DNA of 53,112 nt, taken from the NCBI RefSeq assembly GCF_014201775.1, contig NZ_JACHFG010000003.1, positions 1 through 53,112 of the forward strand, in the 5' to 3' direction. Below are positions 17,346 through 25,459 of this stretch, one piece after another (position 1 is the stretch's first letter; every line of letters begins with the position of its first letter). The DNA is from Borreliella yangtzensis (lineage in GTDB: Bacteria > Spirochaetota > Spirochaetia > Borreliales > Borreliaceae). The notes beneath the pieces are model-generated. The model was not told the origin of the DNA. It saw only the letters and a list, made by a program, of their open reading frames with translations, and did not search any database. The position numbers and the translations under genes were made by a program.

Positions 17346-17654
17346 TTAAGGAGTGGGAGTAGCGGGAGCAGGAGAAGCAGGTTTGGTGGGCATAACAGCG
17401 TCTTTTAAGCCTTTAAAAAATCTTCCTGTTTTATGTGCTCCAGAAACTATTTTATTTTTTCCTTTAATGATTATGTCTAGTAAACTTTTATTAGATGTGT
17501 TGTCACCAGCAGCTTCTATTAAGCTTTTTAATGCTTCATTTTGTTCGGCAACAACTATTTTTTTGATTCTCGTTTTTTGTTTTTGAGTAAACCCTCTATC
17601 CACATTGCAGGATAATATTAGCGAGGGTAGCAAAATATAATTTATTTGAAGTAT
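17346..17654 (-). pseudogene. Small lipoprotein gene with ATA at the start position
   Basis: The frame encodes about 102 residues from an ATA codon at 17652-17654, which sits 7 nt after a perfect AAAGGAG. The reading is (ATA)LQINYILLPSLILSC with lipobox LILSC, then a basic helical part (FTQKQKTRIKKIVVAEQNEAL) and a Pro/Ala-rich tail TKPASPAPATPTP. The only standard start in frame is TTG at 17633, 28 nt from the ribosome binding site, leaving just eight residues before the Cys. Most simply, an ATG start has mutated to ATA. The gene is otherwise intact and has its own terminator. Family not recognised. Confidence 0.55.
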
Positions 17655-17787
17655 TTTCTTTCTCCTTTACCATTTATTTTTATTAATTTAATTCTAATTA
17701 AAAATATATATCGTTAAATTAATTATTTCCAATAAAAACTATTTAATTTTTCTTGAGTTTTTAAAAAAACTTAATTAAAATAAAATA

Positions 17788-18381
17788 ATGATATTTAAAA
17801 ATAGAAAAGAAGAATATATTTTTTTATTTAAAAAAGGTTTAAAAGATTTAGACATTGCTCAAATTTTAGGTGTTGGTGAATCTTTTGTAGCAAAAGCCCG
17901 AAACAAATATTTTAAATCCAATGATTCTGTTTGTAAAAAGAGCTCTTCTTCTAGTGATTTGGCAGTAGAGGGTATTTCTAGAGTACCGGCTAATGAGGAT
18001 AATTTTGATAATTTAATGCTACTTGTTACAAGAAAGGCTTGTGAGCTAGAAAATGCTAAAAACGAGGCTGAAAGGGTATTTTATGAAATAGTTTGTTCTT
18101 TTATTGATTCTCATCGCAGGTATAAAAATCTTAGTTTGAGGTCTATAAAAAAAGATGCATCAATTTTAGATTTAAAAATTAGTAAGCTTCAAAGTGAGAT
18201 TGACACTAATAAAAAAAGAGGTTTAAAGGGCAATGAAAGTCTTGAAGTGGAGCTTGATGCCAAGATCAAAAAGAGAGAAGATCTTGAAAAAGAGATTATT
18301 AATATTTGCATTAGGGAAGATTATGATGCTCTTGTTAAGCTTAAATCTGTTTTAAGTAGTAAGAATTTAAAATTGGAGTAA
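17788..18381 (+). CDS. Terminase small subunit-like protein (DUF603 type, BBA30 ortholog)
   Basis: A 197-residue protein. The N-terminus (about 10-45: LFKKGLKDLDIAQILGVGES and onwards) is a helix-turn-helix typical of phage small terminases and resolvase-like DNA binders. Residues about 110-190 are a charged coiled coil (LDLKISKLQSEIDTN, KKREDLEKEI) suitable for oligomerisation. Its stop is 3 nt before the large terminase gene. No ribosome binding site is obvious at ATG 17788. Role inferred from the HTH-plus-coiled-coil layout and the adjacent terL. Confidence 0.65.
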   Translation: MIFKNRKEEYIFLFKKGLKDLDIAQILGVGESFVAKARNKYFKSNDSVCKKSSSSSDLAVEGISRVPANEDNFDNLMLLVTRKACELENAKNEAERVFYEIVCSFIDSHRRYKNLSLRSIKKDASILDLKISKLQSEIDTNKKRGLKGNESLEVELDAKIKKREDLEKEIINICIREDYDALVKLKSVLSSKNLKLE

Positions 18382-18384
18382 AAT

Positions 18385-19737
18385 TTGAAATTTTCAAAAT
18401 CCTTAATATTTTTCAATCTTCAGAGAAAGTTTAAAAATAAGTTTAATCTTAATATTTTGGATTATATTAAGCCAAAATCAACCAATATTTGTTTTAAAGA
18501 TTTTGAAAACAAATGTTTAACTACTAAGCAAAAAGAAGTGCTTTTTGACATAGAAAGTCACGATTATTCAAAAGTAATATTTAGTGGTGGAATTGCAAGT
18601 GGCAAGACGTTTTTAGCCTCATATTTACTTATTAAAAAGCTTATTGAAAACAAATCTTTATATGAGAGAGATACTAATAATTTTATTATAGGTAATTCTA
18701 TTAGCTTGTTAATGACAAATACTATAAAGCAAATAGAAAAAATTTGTGGGTTTTTAGGGGTTGATTATCAGAAAAAGAAAAGCGGTGAATCTTTTTGTAA
18801 AATAGCAGGACTTGAGCTTAATATCTACGGGGGTAGAAACAGGGATTCTTTTTCTAAGATTCGTGGTGGTAATAGTGCAATAATTTATGTAAATGAAGCA
18901 ACAGTAATTCACAAAGAAACTTTGCTTGAAGTAATAAAAAGGCTTAGAAAAGGCAAATCAATTATTATTTTTGATACAAATCCAGAAAGCCCAGCACATT
19001 ATTTTAAAACAGATTATATTGAAAATACAGATGTTTTTAAAACATATAATTTCACAACGTATGATAATCCTTTAAATTCAACAGATTTTATTCAAACTCA
19101 GGAAAAACTTTACAAGCATATTCCTGCTTATAAGGCTAGAGTGCTTTATGGAGAGTGGATTTTAAATGAATCTGCATTATTTAATGAAATGATTTTCAAT
19201 CAGGATTATGAATTTAAAAACCCAATAATGTACATTGATCCTGCATTCTCAGTAGGTGGTGACAATACAGCTATTTGTGTTTTAGAACGCACTTTTGATA
19301 AGTTTTATGCATATATTTATCAGGACCAAAAACCAGTAAGTGATAGTTTAATGCTTGGTTCTATTCAAGTTTTAATAGAAAGCTTTAATGTAAATACTGT
19401 TTATATTGAGGAGAGAGATAGTACGAAAGGAGATGGAATTTTGACCAAAACCATTCTTTTTTTAAGAAATAAAAGTATTAATTATTTTAAAGTTGCTCCA
19501 ATAAAACCCTTAAGCAGTAAATTCAAAAGAATATGTGCTCTTATTCCTTTGTTTGAAAGCCGAAAAATAGAATTTTTAAAAATAATCAGTAAAAATGTTA
19601 TAGCTGATATTTACAGCTACAAAGGAGATGGCAAAACAAAAGATGATGCACTTGATTCTCTTGCAAATGCCTATCTTCTTTTAACGCTAAATTATAAAGA
19701 AAAATTATTTCATTTTGGTAAGTTTAAATATTTATGA
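18385..19737 (+). CDS. terL: Phage terminase large subunit (BBA31 ortholog)
   Basis: A 450-residue DNA-packaging motor. Walker A is GGIASGKT (residues 68-75), Walker B with catalytic Glu is SAIIYVNEA (about 164-172), and a coupling motif IFDTNPES follows. The C-terminal RNase H-like nuclease has MYIDPAFSVGGDNTA (first Asp), VYIEERDSTKGDG (Glu/Asp) and DDALDSLANA (final Asp pair). All motifs are present, so the enzyme appears intact. Starts with TTG 3 nt after the small-terminase gene. In cp32 the portal gene follows closely; here 5.7 kb of other genes intervene. Confidence 0.92.
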   Translation: MKFSKSLIFFNLQRKFKNKFNLNILDYIKPKSTNICFKDFENKCLTTKQKEVLFDIESHDYSKVIFSGGIASGKTFLASYLLIKKLIENKSLYERDTNNFIIGNSISLLMTNTIKQIEKICGFLGVDYQKKKSGESFCKIAGLELNIYGGRNRDSFSKIRGGNSAIIYVNEATVIHKETLLEVIKRLRKGKSIIIFDTNPESPAHYFKTDYIENTDVFKTYNFTTYDNPLNSTDFIQTQEKLYKHIPAYKARVLYGEWILNESALFNEMIFNQDYEFKNPIMYIDPAFSVGGDNTAICVLERTFDKFYAYIYQDQKPVSDSLMLGSIQVLIESFNVNTVYIEERDSTKGDGILTKTILFLRNKSINYFKVAPIKPLSSKFKRICALIPLFESRKIEFLKIISKNVIADIYSYKGDGKTKDDALDSLANAYLLLTLNYKEKLFHFGKFKYL

Positions 19738-20034
19738 TTTGATCTAAATTTTTAGTAGCCAATTTAAGCTTGTGATTATAAATATTAGAAATTTTTTATG
19801 TTTTGTGTTGACTTTGGGTTAAGTTTACTTTGTCTTAAAAGTAGGACAAAATTAGATAAATTTAAAGCGATTAAAATTTATTTTTAAATAATACAATTTT
19901 TTATAAAAAAACAAAATCAATATTTAATCTTTTAAAAGTTTTGAAAAATTATTTTTAAATTTAATTGTTTGGAAAATGTTATTGATATAATTTATAATTG
20001 AATTTCTATAAATTTTTATTTTAAAGGAGCGGAT
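19738..20034. other. AT-rich intergenic region after terL
   Basis: No open frame or strong hairpin is visible. The last 60 nt contain the ribosome binding site AAAGGAGCGGAT for the next lipoprotein and probably its promoter (TATAAT at about 19988-19993). Confidence 0.5.
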
Positions 20035-20424
20035 ATGAAAAGTAGATTTTTTTATATATGTTTATTCTCAGCTTTAATTTTTATTTTTAGTTGTGATTTG
20101 AAGTCTGGATCAAAACTTACAGACGAACAAAAATCAAAAATTTTAAAGACTATTAAGAGTAGACTTGACAATGACCCTAAAAAAATAGCTAGAGTTGATG
20201 AATATTTTAATCAATTTGACGATTCTAAAAGAGATGTTGTTTTAAACTTATTTTCAATTGCATTTGAATATATAGACTCTAAAGAGGCAGAAAAGGAAAG
20301 TGCTAATAAGGCTGCTTTAAAAAGTGATTTTGAATCTAAGCTAAAACAGCTTAATTACACAGTAGAGGATTTCGAAAAGTTAACAAACGAATTTGATAAT
20401 TTTATTGACCCTAAAACTAAATAG
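20035..20424 (+). CDS. Small lipoprotein (BBA32-like)
   Basis: A 129-residue lipoprotein with signal peptide MKSRFFYICLFSALIFIFSC (Cys20) and AAAGGAGCGG ribosome binding site. The mature part is a compact helical domain rich in Lys/Asp/Glu: ILKTIKSRLDNDPKKIARVDEYFNQF, VVLNLFSIAFEYIDSKEAE, LKQLNYTVEDFEKLTNEFDNF. It lies between terL and two damaged lipoprotein genes, so it is the only intact member of a small lipoprotein cluster inserted in the phage operon. The BBA32 label is by position; function unknown. Confidence 0.65.
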   Translation: MKSRFFYICLFSALIFIFSCDLKSGSKLTDEQKSKILKTIKSRLDNDPKKIARVDEYFNQFDDSKRDVVLNLFSIAFEYIDSKEAEKESANKAALKSDFESKLKQLNYTVEDFEKLTNEFDNFIDPKTK

Positions 20425-20563
20425 AATGTATTTAATTTAAGAAAATTTAAAGAAGTTTATTTTAAAAATGTATTATTTAATAATTTCGATAATTTAAAAA
20501 AGACCAATCAGATATTTCAGATATTTTTTTATCTATTCAAATATATTTCAAGGAGAGAGAAAT

Positions 20564-20754
20564 ATGAGAATGGCCATTTTTTTTTTATAATATGTCTTTT
20601 TGGTTGTAGTTCTTTTAATAATACTCACAATAAGAATTCATTATCTGAAAATAAAGAGAGAGCCTCTAATTATAACAGAGAATATTATCTAAAGAACAGA
20701 GAAAAACTTAAATTAAGAGCTAGAGAGCGATATCGTAGAAACAGAAGGAATTAA
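20564..20754 (+). pseudogene. Small lipoprotein gene frameshifted at a poly-T tract
   Basis: ATG 20564 follows AAGGAGAGAGAAAT. In the frame as read, MRMAIFFL is followed by a stop at 20588-20590, directly after a run of ten T (20577-20586). One additional T would give MRMAIFFFIICLFGC, a proper signal peptide with lipobox LFGC, then about 48 residues from SSFNNTHNKNSL to the basic end LKLRARERYRRNRRN, stop at 20752-20754. The gene is therefore off in this sequence by one base. Either homopolymer phase variation, a fixed mutation, or a sequencing error; the sequence alone cannot tell. Confidence 0.65.
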
Positions 20755-20928
20755 ATTAAATAGAAAAAATTAAATTATTAAATTTATTAAAAATTTTAAA
20801 GTAATTTTAATATTAAGCGATATATTTGAATTGGTCGATGGATTGATGTAAAAGATGTGTGTTTGTTAGATACTTAAACTATTTTATAGTTTTTGAAATA
20901 AATTGAATTTTAATTAAGGAGAATATAC

Positions 20929-21471
20929 ATGAAGAGATAAATTTATATTTATGTATGTATTGGCAATAGCAGTAAATTTTGTTATTTAAATGATTTTTCT
21001 AATATGAAGAAGAGAAACCTTAATAAATACGATTTAAATTTTGCTGAACTTTCTTTAGCTGAAAGAGAGAGTGCTATTTTAAAAATTCAAAGGAAATTTA
21101 AAAGCCTTACTGATAGACTAAGCTCTAGAATCTCTAATTATAGTGAGATTAAAGTTAGCAATTTCTTTAGCGAATTTAGTGAACAAAAAATTAATCTTTT
21201 AAACAAAATATTAGAGATTCTAAATGTACAGCACGGGTTAATGGAAAAAAGTAGTAATAGCTTAAGTAAGCTTAGCATGCTAGGCGGGAGCAATTATGCC
21301 GTTCTTGATCCACAGCCAGAATTGCGACTTTTAAACCAAAAATATTCAGATATAGATGAAAAATTAAGAGAAATATGCAATTACATTCTTAGCAGCAGTA
21401 TTGACTTTAATAAGGTTTTAGAGGATTTAACTTCTTTAAAAGAGAGTTCTTTAGCATTAATGCAAAAATAA
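20929..21471 (+). pseudogene. BBA33-like lipoprotein gene with a destroyed signal peptide
   Basis: A strong AAGGAGAA precedes ATG 20929, but translation stops after three codons (TAA 20938-20940). Dropping one base there gives KFIFMYVLAIAVNFVI, a clear signal-peptide core, which runs into TAA at 20987-20989. Restoring one base there returns to the original frame just before NDFSNMKKRNLNKYDLNF. The 155-codon body from ATG 21004 is intact and helical. The whole would be about 180 residues, the size of BBA33, a collagen-binding surface lipoprotein of B31. Without the signal the body cannot be exported. BBA33 identity is by position and length. Confidence 0.65.
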
Positions 21472-21574
21472 GCTTTAATTTATTATTTATTAATTTTATT
21501 TGTGTACTTTCCCTTATGCTTAGTCGAGCAAATTAAAAAAATAAACCGTATTAACTTATATCTTTTAAAGAACT

Positions 21575-21611
21575 TTATAAATAGAGTCAAAATTAATGAC
21601 TCTATTTATAA
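21575..21611 (-). terminator. Terminator of oppA5
   Basis: A 15-bp perfect stem (arms 21575-21589 and 21597-21611, TTATAAATAGAGTCA type) with a 7-nt loop lies 9 nt beyond the oppA stop on the minus strand. Confidence 0.85.
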
Positions 21612-21619
21612 AAAATCAT

Positions 21620-23206
21620 TTATTCTTCTAAAGGTTTTATTTCTGATAGGGCAAATCTTTCTGAATTGTTTGTATTCCACCCTGTCCATTTATCGTTTCT
21701 AAAAAGATAGTTTCCCACAACACTGTATATTGGAATTATTGGATAATCCTTTTCAATTATTATTTCTTCAATCTTTTTAAGTAGTTCTAGTCTGATTTTT
21801 TCATCCACTTCAAACTCAGATTTACCAAGCAGCTCATCAAGCTCAGAATTTGAATATCCGTAAGATGAAAGATGTGAGTTTTTAGTTGTAAACATATCAA
21901 AGTATGCCATGGGATCTAAATAATCTCCTTGCAAGGACCTTACTGAGATCTCATACTGTCCTTTTAGAATGTTTGATATGTGAGTATTCCATGCTACAGG
22001 TTCAATTTCTATATCAATATTTAAAACTTTTTTCCATTGGCCTTGAATAAAAATTGCAACTTCTTTTTCAAGGTCATTGTTATTGTATTGTATTGTAAGG
22101 GTTGGAAATTTTTTACCATCTGGATATCCAGCTTCAGCTAAAAGTTTTTCTGCTTTTCGTGGGTTGTATAGTTTTAATTTTTTTCCGTAATTATAATTGT
22201 TAAGGTTGGGGCTTATTCTTCTTGATGCTTTAAAATTATTATCAAGCACTCTGTAGGCTAATGTTTCTCTGTCAACTGCAAGAGATAATGCTTCTCTTAC
22301 TTTTACGTTGTCAAGAGGCTTGACAGTTGTATTTAATGAAAAAAATCCAACTCGGCTAATGTCGGCTGAATAAAAGTCTTCTCTTAAAATAAGCTCATTA
22401 ATAAGGTTTAAAGGTATGCTGTTAAAAATAGCATCAATCTCGTTGTGTTCGTACATGCTATAAATTCTGCGAGCGTCGTTTACAGTAACAAAATTAATCT
22501 CATTAATAGCAATGTTTTTGGCATCATAAAATTTTTTATTTTTTTCAAGAGATATTTCTTCGTTTAAAGTTCTTCTGTTTAGTTTAAAAGGCCCGCTTGT
22601 AACTATGTTTTCGGGGCTTGTCCATTTATTTCCGAACTTTTTAACAACATGAGTAGGAATAGGTATAAATATTGGGTGTGTAAGCATATCAAGAAAATAT
22701 ATTGTTGGATGAGAAAGAGTTATTTCTAAGGTTTTTTCATTAATTACCCGTATTCCAACTTCATCTGCATTTAATTTTGTTGTGTAGAATTCTTTTGCAT
22801 TTTTTATTTTTTCTGCTAATAGGTTAATATTTGGTATATTCTCCTCACTTTCTAAGGCCATTATGTATGAGCTTCTCACAGTATCTGCTGTTATTTTAAC
22901 GCCGTCACTCCAATAAATGTCGTCTCTTAAATGGAATGTATAGCAAGTGTTGTCGTGAGAAATGTCCCAGCTTTTTGCAAGACCCGGCCTGTACCCGCCC
23001 GTTTTGGGATCACCTCTTAAAAGTCCAATAAATAATTCGTTTATAATTAGCTGGCCTAATCTGTCGCTGCAGAATTGTGGATCAAGTGATGTTGGTTCGT
23101 TTCCAATTCCAACTCCAAAGATAAGATCATCTTGTGCTTTATAAACTGTGCACGAGATTACAACTATGATGACCAGCATCAAAAATAATGTTTTTTTTTT
23201 GATCAT
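21620..23206 (-). CDS. oppA5: Oligopeptide ABC transporter substrate-binding lipoprotein OppA-5 (BBA34)
   Basis: A 528-residue lipoprotein (lipobox VVISC, Cys19) with the SBP family 5 layout: EPTSLDPQF (about 36-44), KSWDISHDNTCYTFHLRDDIYWSDGVKITADTVRSSY (about 82-118), then KVREALSLAVDR (about 300-311) and GYPDGKKFPTLTIQY. It binds peptides and delivers them to a chromosomal Opp permease/ATPase; no permease or ATPase gene is in the window. This plasmid-borne paralog is one of five oppA genes in B31 and is environmentally regulated. Start ATG follows AAAAGGAAAAAGT. Ends at a strong terminator. Confidence 0.95.
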   Translation of the reverse strand: MIKKKTLFLMLVIIVVISCTVYKAQDDLIFGVGIGNEPTSLDPQFCSDRLGQLIINELFIGLLRGDPKTGGYRPGLAKSWDISHDNTCYTFHLRDDIYWSDGVKITADTVRSSYIMALESEENIPNINLLAEKIKNAKEFYTTKLNADEVGIRVINEKTLEITLSHPTIYFLDMLTHPIFIPIPTHVVKKFGNKWTSPENIVTSGPFKLNRRTLNEEISLEKNKKFYDAKNIAINEINFVTVNDARRIYSMYEHNEIDAIFNSIPLNLINELILREDFYSADISRVGFFSLNTTVKPLDNVKVREALSLAVDRETLAYRVLDNNFKASRRISPNLNNYNYGKKLKLYNPRKAEKLLAEAGYPDGKKFPTLTIQYNNNDLEKEVAIFIQGQWKKVLNIDIEIEPVAWNTHISNILKGQYEISVRSLQGDYLDPMAYFDMFTTKNSHLSSYGYSNSELDELLGKSEFEVDEKIRLELLKKIEEIIIEKDYPIIPIYSVVGNYLFRNDKWTGWNTNNSERFALSEIKPLEE

Positions 23207-23388
23207 ACTTTTTCCTTTTTTTTCAATAATTAATTTATTTTATAGCAAATTATATTGCAAAATTTTTTTAAAAATACAATTTCTGCTTTTGTTAAGCCTT
23301 AAAAGGCTTTTTGTTTGCGTATCAATTTAAATGTTTTCAGTTTTAAAAGATGTATTCTAGAGTATGAAAAGTTTTAATAAAAAATCAA

Positions 23389-23420
23389 AACAGTCTAAAT
23401 AGTAAATTCAAAAGACTGTT
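23389..23420. repeat. Inverted repeat in the oppA5-BBA36 divergent region
   Basis: AACAGTCT (23389-23396) pairs with AGACTGTT (23413-23420). It lies about 25 nt before the larger hairpin at 23445-23490. Possible operator or part of a lost transcription unit. Confidence 0.45.
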
Positions 23421-23444
23421 GATGTATTAGTTTTTATTATTGGG

Positions 23445-23490
23445 TTTAAAACTACAAATAGGGCCTTAAAGCCCTATTTGTAGTTTTAAA
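23445..23490. terminator. Very strong 20-bp hairpin between two divergent genes
   Basis: Arms 23445-23464 and 23471-23490 are perfectly complementary over 20 bp (core ACAAATAGGGC) with a 6-nt loop CTTAAA, ending in TTTTAAA. It looks like a bidirectional intrinsic terminator, yet the flanking genes oppA5 and BBA36 both point away from it. No gene is visible in 23207-23730 that it could terminate. Confidence 0.7.
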
Positions 23491-23730
23491 GAAGTTTTCA
23501 ATGAATTGTTGATTTATAACAATAAACAAGTATATATCTCTCTTTGTTTTTTCCAAAAAAAATTTGAACCTTTATTTAGCTTTTTAAGACTTTTAAATGG
23601 AATAAAAATTTAAGGTTTAATTTTCTTTTTAAACAAATACAAATAGATAACAAATAAGATTAATTTTTTGTATGTCTTGAGAATTCTAAAAAATGAACTA
23701 TAGTGTCGAGATATTTTATTGGAGGTTTTA

Positions 23731-24390
23731 ATGAAAAGGATAAATGTTGTACCTATATTATTAATATTATTATTTTCTTGTAAGCAGTTTAGTACTGGTG
23801 TTAAATCATTTACAGAAATTGCTTCTGATTCTGATGCGGATAACAACCGTATTGTTGTTGGCGATAATTTGTTAGCTAAAGATCCGATTCCCAAAGGGGG
23901 GCCTACTTTAACATCACAGGAGTCTGAAAGGCTAGAGGCTTTAAAAAGCTTTTTAAAAGACGCAATGGATGCTAATGGTAGAGAAGAAAATTTAAAAGCT
24001 GAGTATGAAAAATCCTATAAAGAATTTTTTGATTGGCTTTCTAAGGATGTTAACAGACAAAAAGAGTTTGTAGATTCTTTTAATAATATTTGTGGTATTG
24101 TCACTAAATCAGTGGATGCAAACAAGAAAAGATCTCCTGATCAGCAGTCTTTAAGTTTTAATGAATATGTTTGTTACAAAATTAAAAAGAGCAAAGGCGG
24201 AGCTTTAAGTTTATTTTTCCAAAAGGTAGCTGATGCATTTGGCACTGAAGCGTACAAGAACAAAGATGATGAGAATAGTCAAAAACCTGAGAAATGCAAT
24301 GAAGAGATTTTTAAAGTAATTAAAAGGGTGTTTACTGAAAGCGATAGTAACAACGAATTGAAAAATTTGAAAAATGATGGGAATGTTTAA
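23731..24390 (+). CDS. Surface lipoprotein BBA36 ortholog
   Basis: A 219-residue lipoprotein. ATG 23731 sits 6 nt after GGAGG, giving signal peptide MKRINVVPILLILLFSC (Cys17). A Ser/Asp-rich tether (about 18-60) leads into a helical domain with LEALKSFLKDAMDANGREEN, EFFDWLSKDVNRQKEFVDSF and KKRSPDQQSLSFNEYVCYKIKKSKGG. Two Cys at about 130 and 152 may form a disulfide. BBA36 is a surface lipoprotein of the mammal-phase regulon. Own terminator at 24414-24443. Function unknown. Confidence 0.75.
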   Translation: MKRINVVPILLILLFSCKQFSTGVKSFTEIASDSDADNNRIVVGDNLLAKDPIPKGGPTLTSQESERLEALKSFLKDAMDANGREENLKAEYEKSYKEFFDWLSKDVNRQKEFVDSFNNICGIVTKSVDANKKRSPDQQSLSFNEYVCYKIKKSKGGALSLFFQKVADAFGTEAYKNKDDENSQKPEKCNEEIFKVIKRVFTESDSNNELKNLKNDGNV

Positions 24391-24413
24391 GTATTTGAGA
24401 TATTATTTACAAT

Positions 24414-24448
24414 AAAGGCAGGTTCTAGTGTGAACTTGTCTTTTTTGT
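24414..24448 (+). terminator. Terminator after BBA36
   Basis: A 12-bp stem with two G-U pairs (AAAGGCAGGTTC 24414-24425, GAACTTGTCTTT 24432-24443), 6-nt loop, followed by a TTTTG-type T-run. Confidence 0.85.
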
Positions 24449-24497
24449 TTTTTGAAATCGACTTTAAAAAACTTTTGTAAGATTCTGTCTTTAGGTT

Positions 24498-25109
24498 ATG
24501 GGTGATAATAATAACAACACAAAGGGCAATTTTCAGGATTTTAAATTTAATGATGTTAAATTTGCCAAAGAATTGTCAACTCAAGTTATCAAATTTTCCT
24601 TAACAATAGAGACTAATTTAAATAAAATTTTAAAGACAAGCAATTTGGATGATGCTTATTTAAGGCTTCAAAAGTCAAAATCAAGACTTGTTTATACGAT
24701 TGAGCTGGCTAAAAAACTAAATAACCATTTACTTTTAGAATTTGATAAAATTCCTTCTGATTTTGATATTCCTATAACAATTAACATTGTTGACAAGATA
24801 TTAAAAATATTTTATTGGACGATAGTCAATTGTGATTCACATACAGTAAGCGAGATTGAATCAATAGGGTTAAAGGAAATTGATTTTCTGTATGATGAAG
24901 AAGAAGGAATTAAATCAGCAGAAGAAGAGATTAGCAGTATCTCAAATTTAGAGAAAAGAGAATTTCTTTTTGGGCTACTTTTTGTTATTAAATCTACATT
25001 TCAAGCAGACAAAGCCTTAATAAAAGCAATCAGAGCATCCCTTTTGGCAACATCTGTTATTGCGCAACGGGGAATAGAAGGCAAGCAAATTTTATTTTTT
25101 TTCATTTAG
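24498..25109 (+). CDS. Conserved helical protein (BBA37 ortholog)
   Basis: A 203-residue cytosolic, mostly helical protein without signal peptide. It begins MGDNNNNTKGNFQDF; the rest contains amphipathic helices (ELSTQVIKFSLTIETNLNKIL, LKRSKSRLVYTIELAKKL-type) and a late SAEEEISSISNLEKREFLFGLLFVIKSTFQADKAL. The ribosome binding site is weak (TTTAGG). It lies between BBA36 and the portal gene and ends at the palindromic terminator at 25147-25176. No family recognised beyond conservation on lp54; the helical bundle style resembles small phage-linked Borrelia proteins. Confidence 0.6.
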   Translation: MGDNNNNTKGNFQDFKFNDVKFAKELSTQVIKFSLTIETNLNKILKTSNLDDAYLRLQKSKSRLVYTIELAKKLNNHLLLEFDKIPSDFDIPITINIVDKILKIFYWTIVNCDSHTVSEIESIGLKEIDFLYDEEEGIKSAEEEISSISNLEKREFLFGLLFVIKSTFQADKALIKAIRASLLATSVIAQRGIEGKQILFFFI

Positions 25110-25139
25110 GTTGTGATGATTTAATTTACAGACATGTTT

Positions 25140-25184
25140 AAATATTAAAAGGTAGAGAGCCGGCTCTCTACCTTTTTAATATTT
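25140..25184 (+). terminator. Loopless palindromic terminator after BBA37
   Basis: GGTAGAGAGCC and GGCTCTCTACC (25151-25172) abut with no loop and are flanked by AAAA/TTTT and an imperfect AATATT extension to about 25184. Lies 31 nt after the stop and before the portal operon promoter region. Confidence 0.75.
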
Positions 25185-25459
25185 ATTGGGATTGGATAAA
25201 GTATTAATTTAATATTCTTTTTAATGTTATTTTATAATGTTTACCTTTTAACAATGCGCGTAACAGTAAGCAGAATATTTTGTAAGTTTTACTTATATTC
25301 TTAAATTAATATTAGCATAAATACTTTAAAACATATTGGTTTTTTATAAAATTTTAAATGAATTTTAATATTTAAATTTTGTTTATAAATATTATTTGAT
25401 AATAAATATTAAATAATAACGATTTGCATAAAAAACGGTTTTTGATATAATAATGTATA
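25185..25459. promoter_or_regulatory. AT-rich region upstream of the head/tail operon
   Basis: No gene is visible. The sequence is almost pure A/T apart from CAATGCGCG near 25252. TATAATAATGTATAATG just before the portal start provides several -10-like elements. Probably carries the promoter for the genes 25460-37426. Confidence 0.45.
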
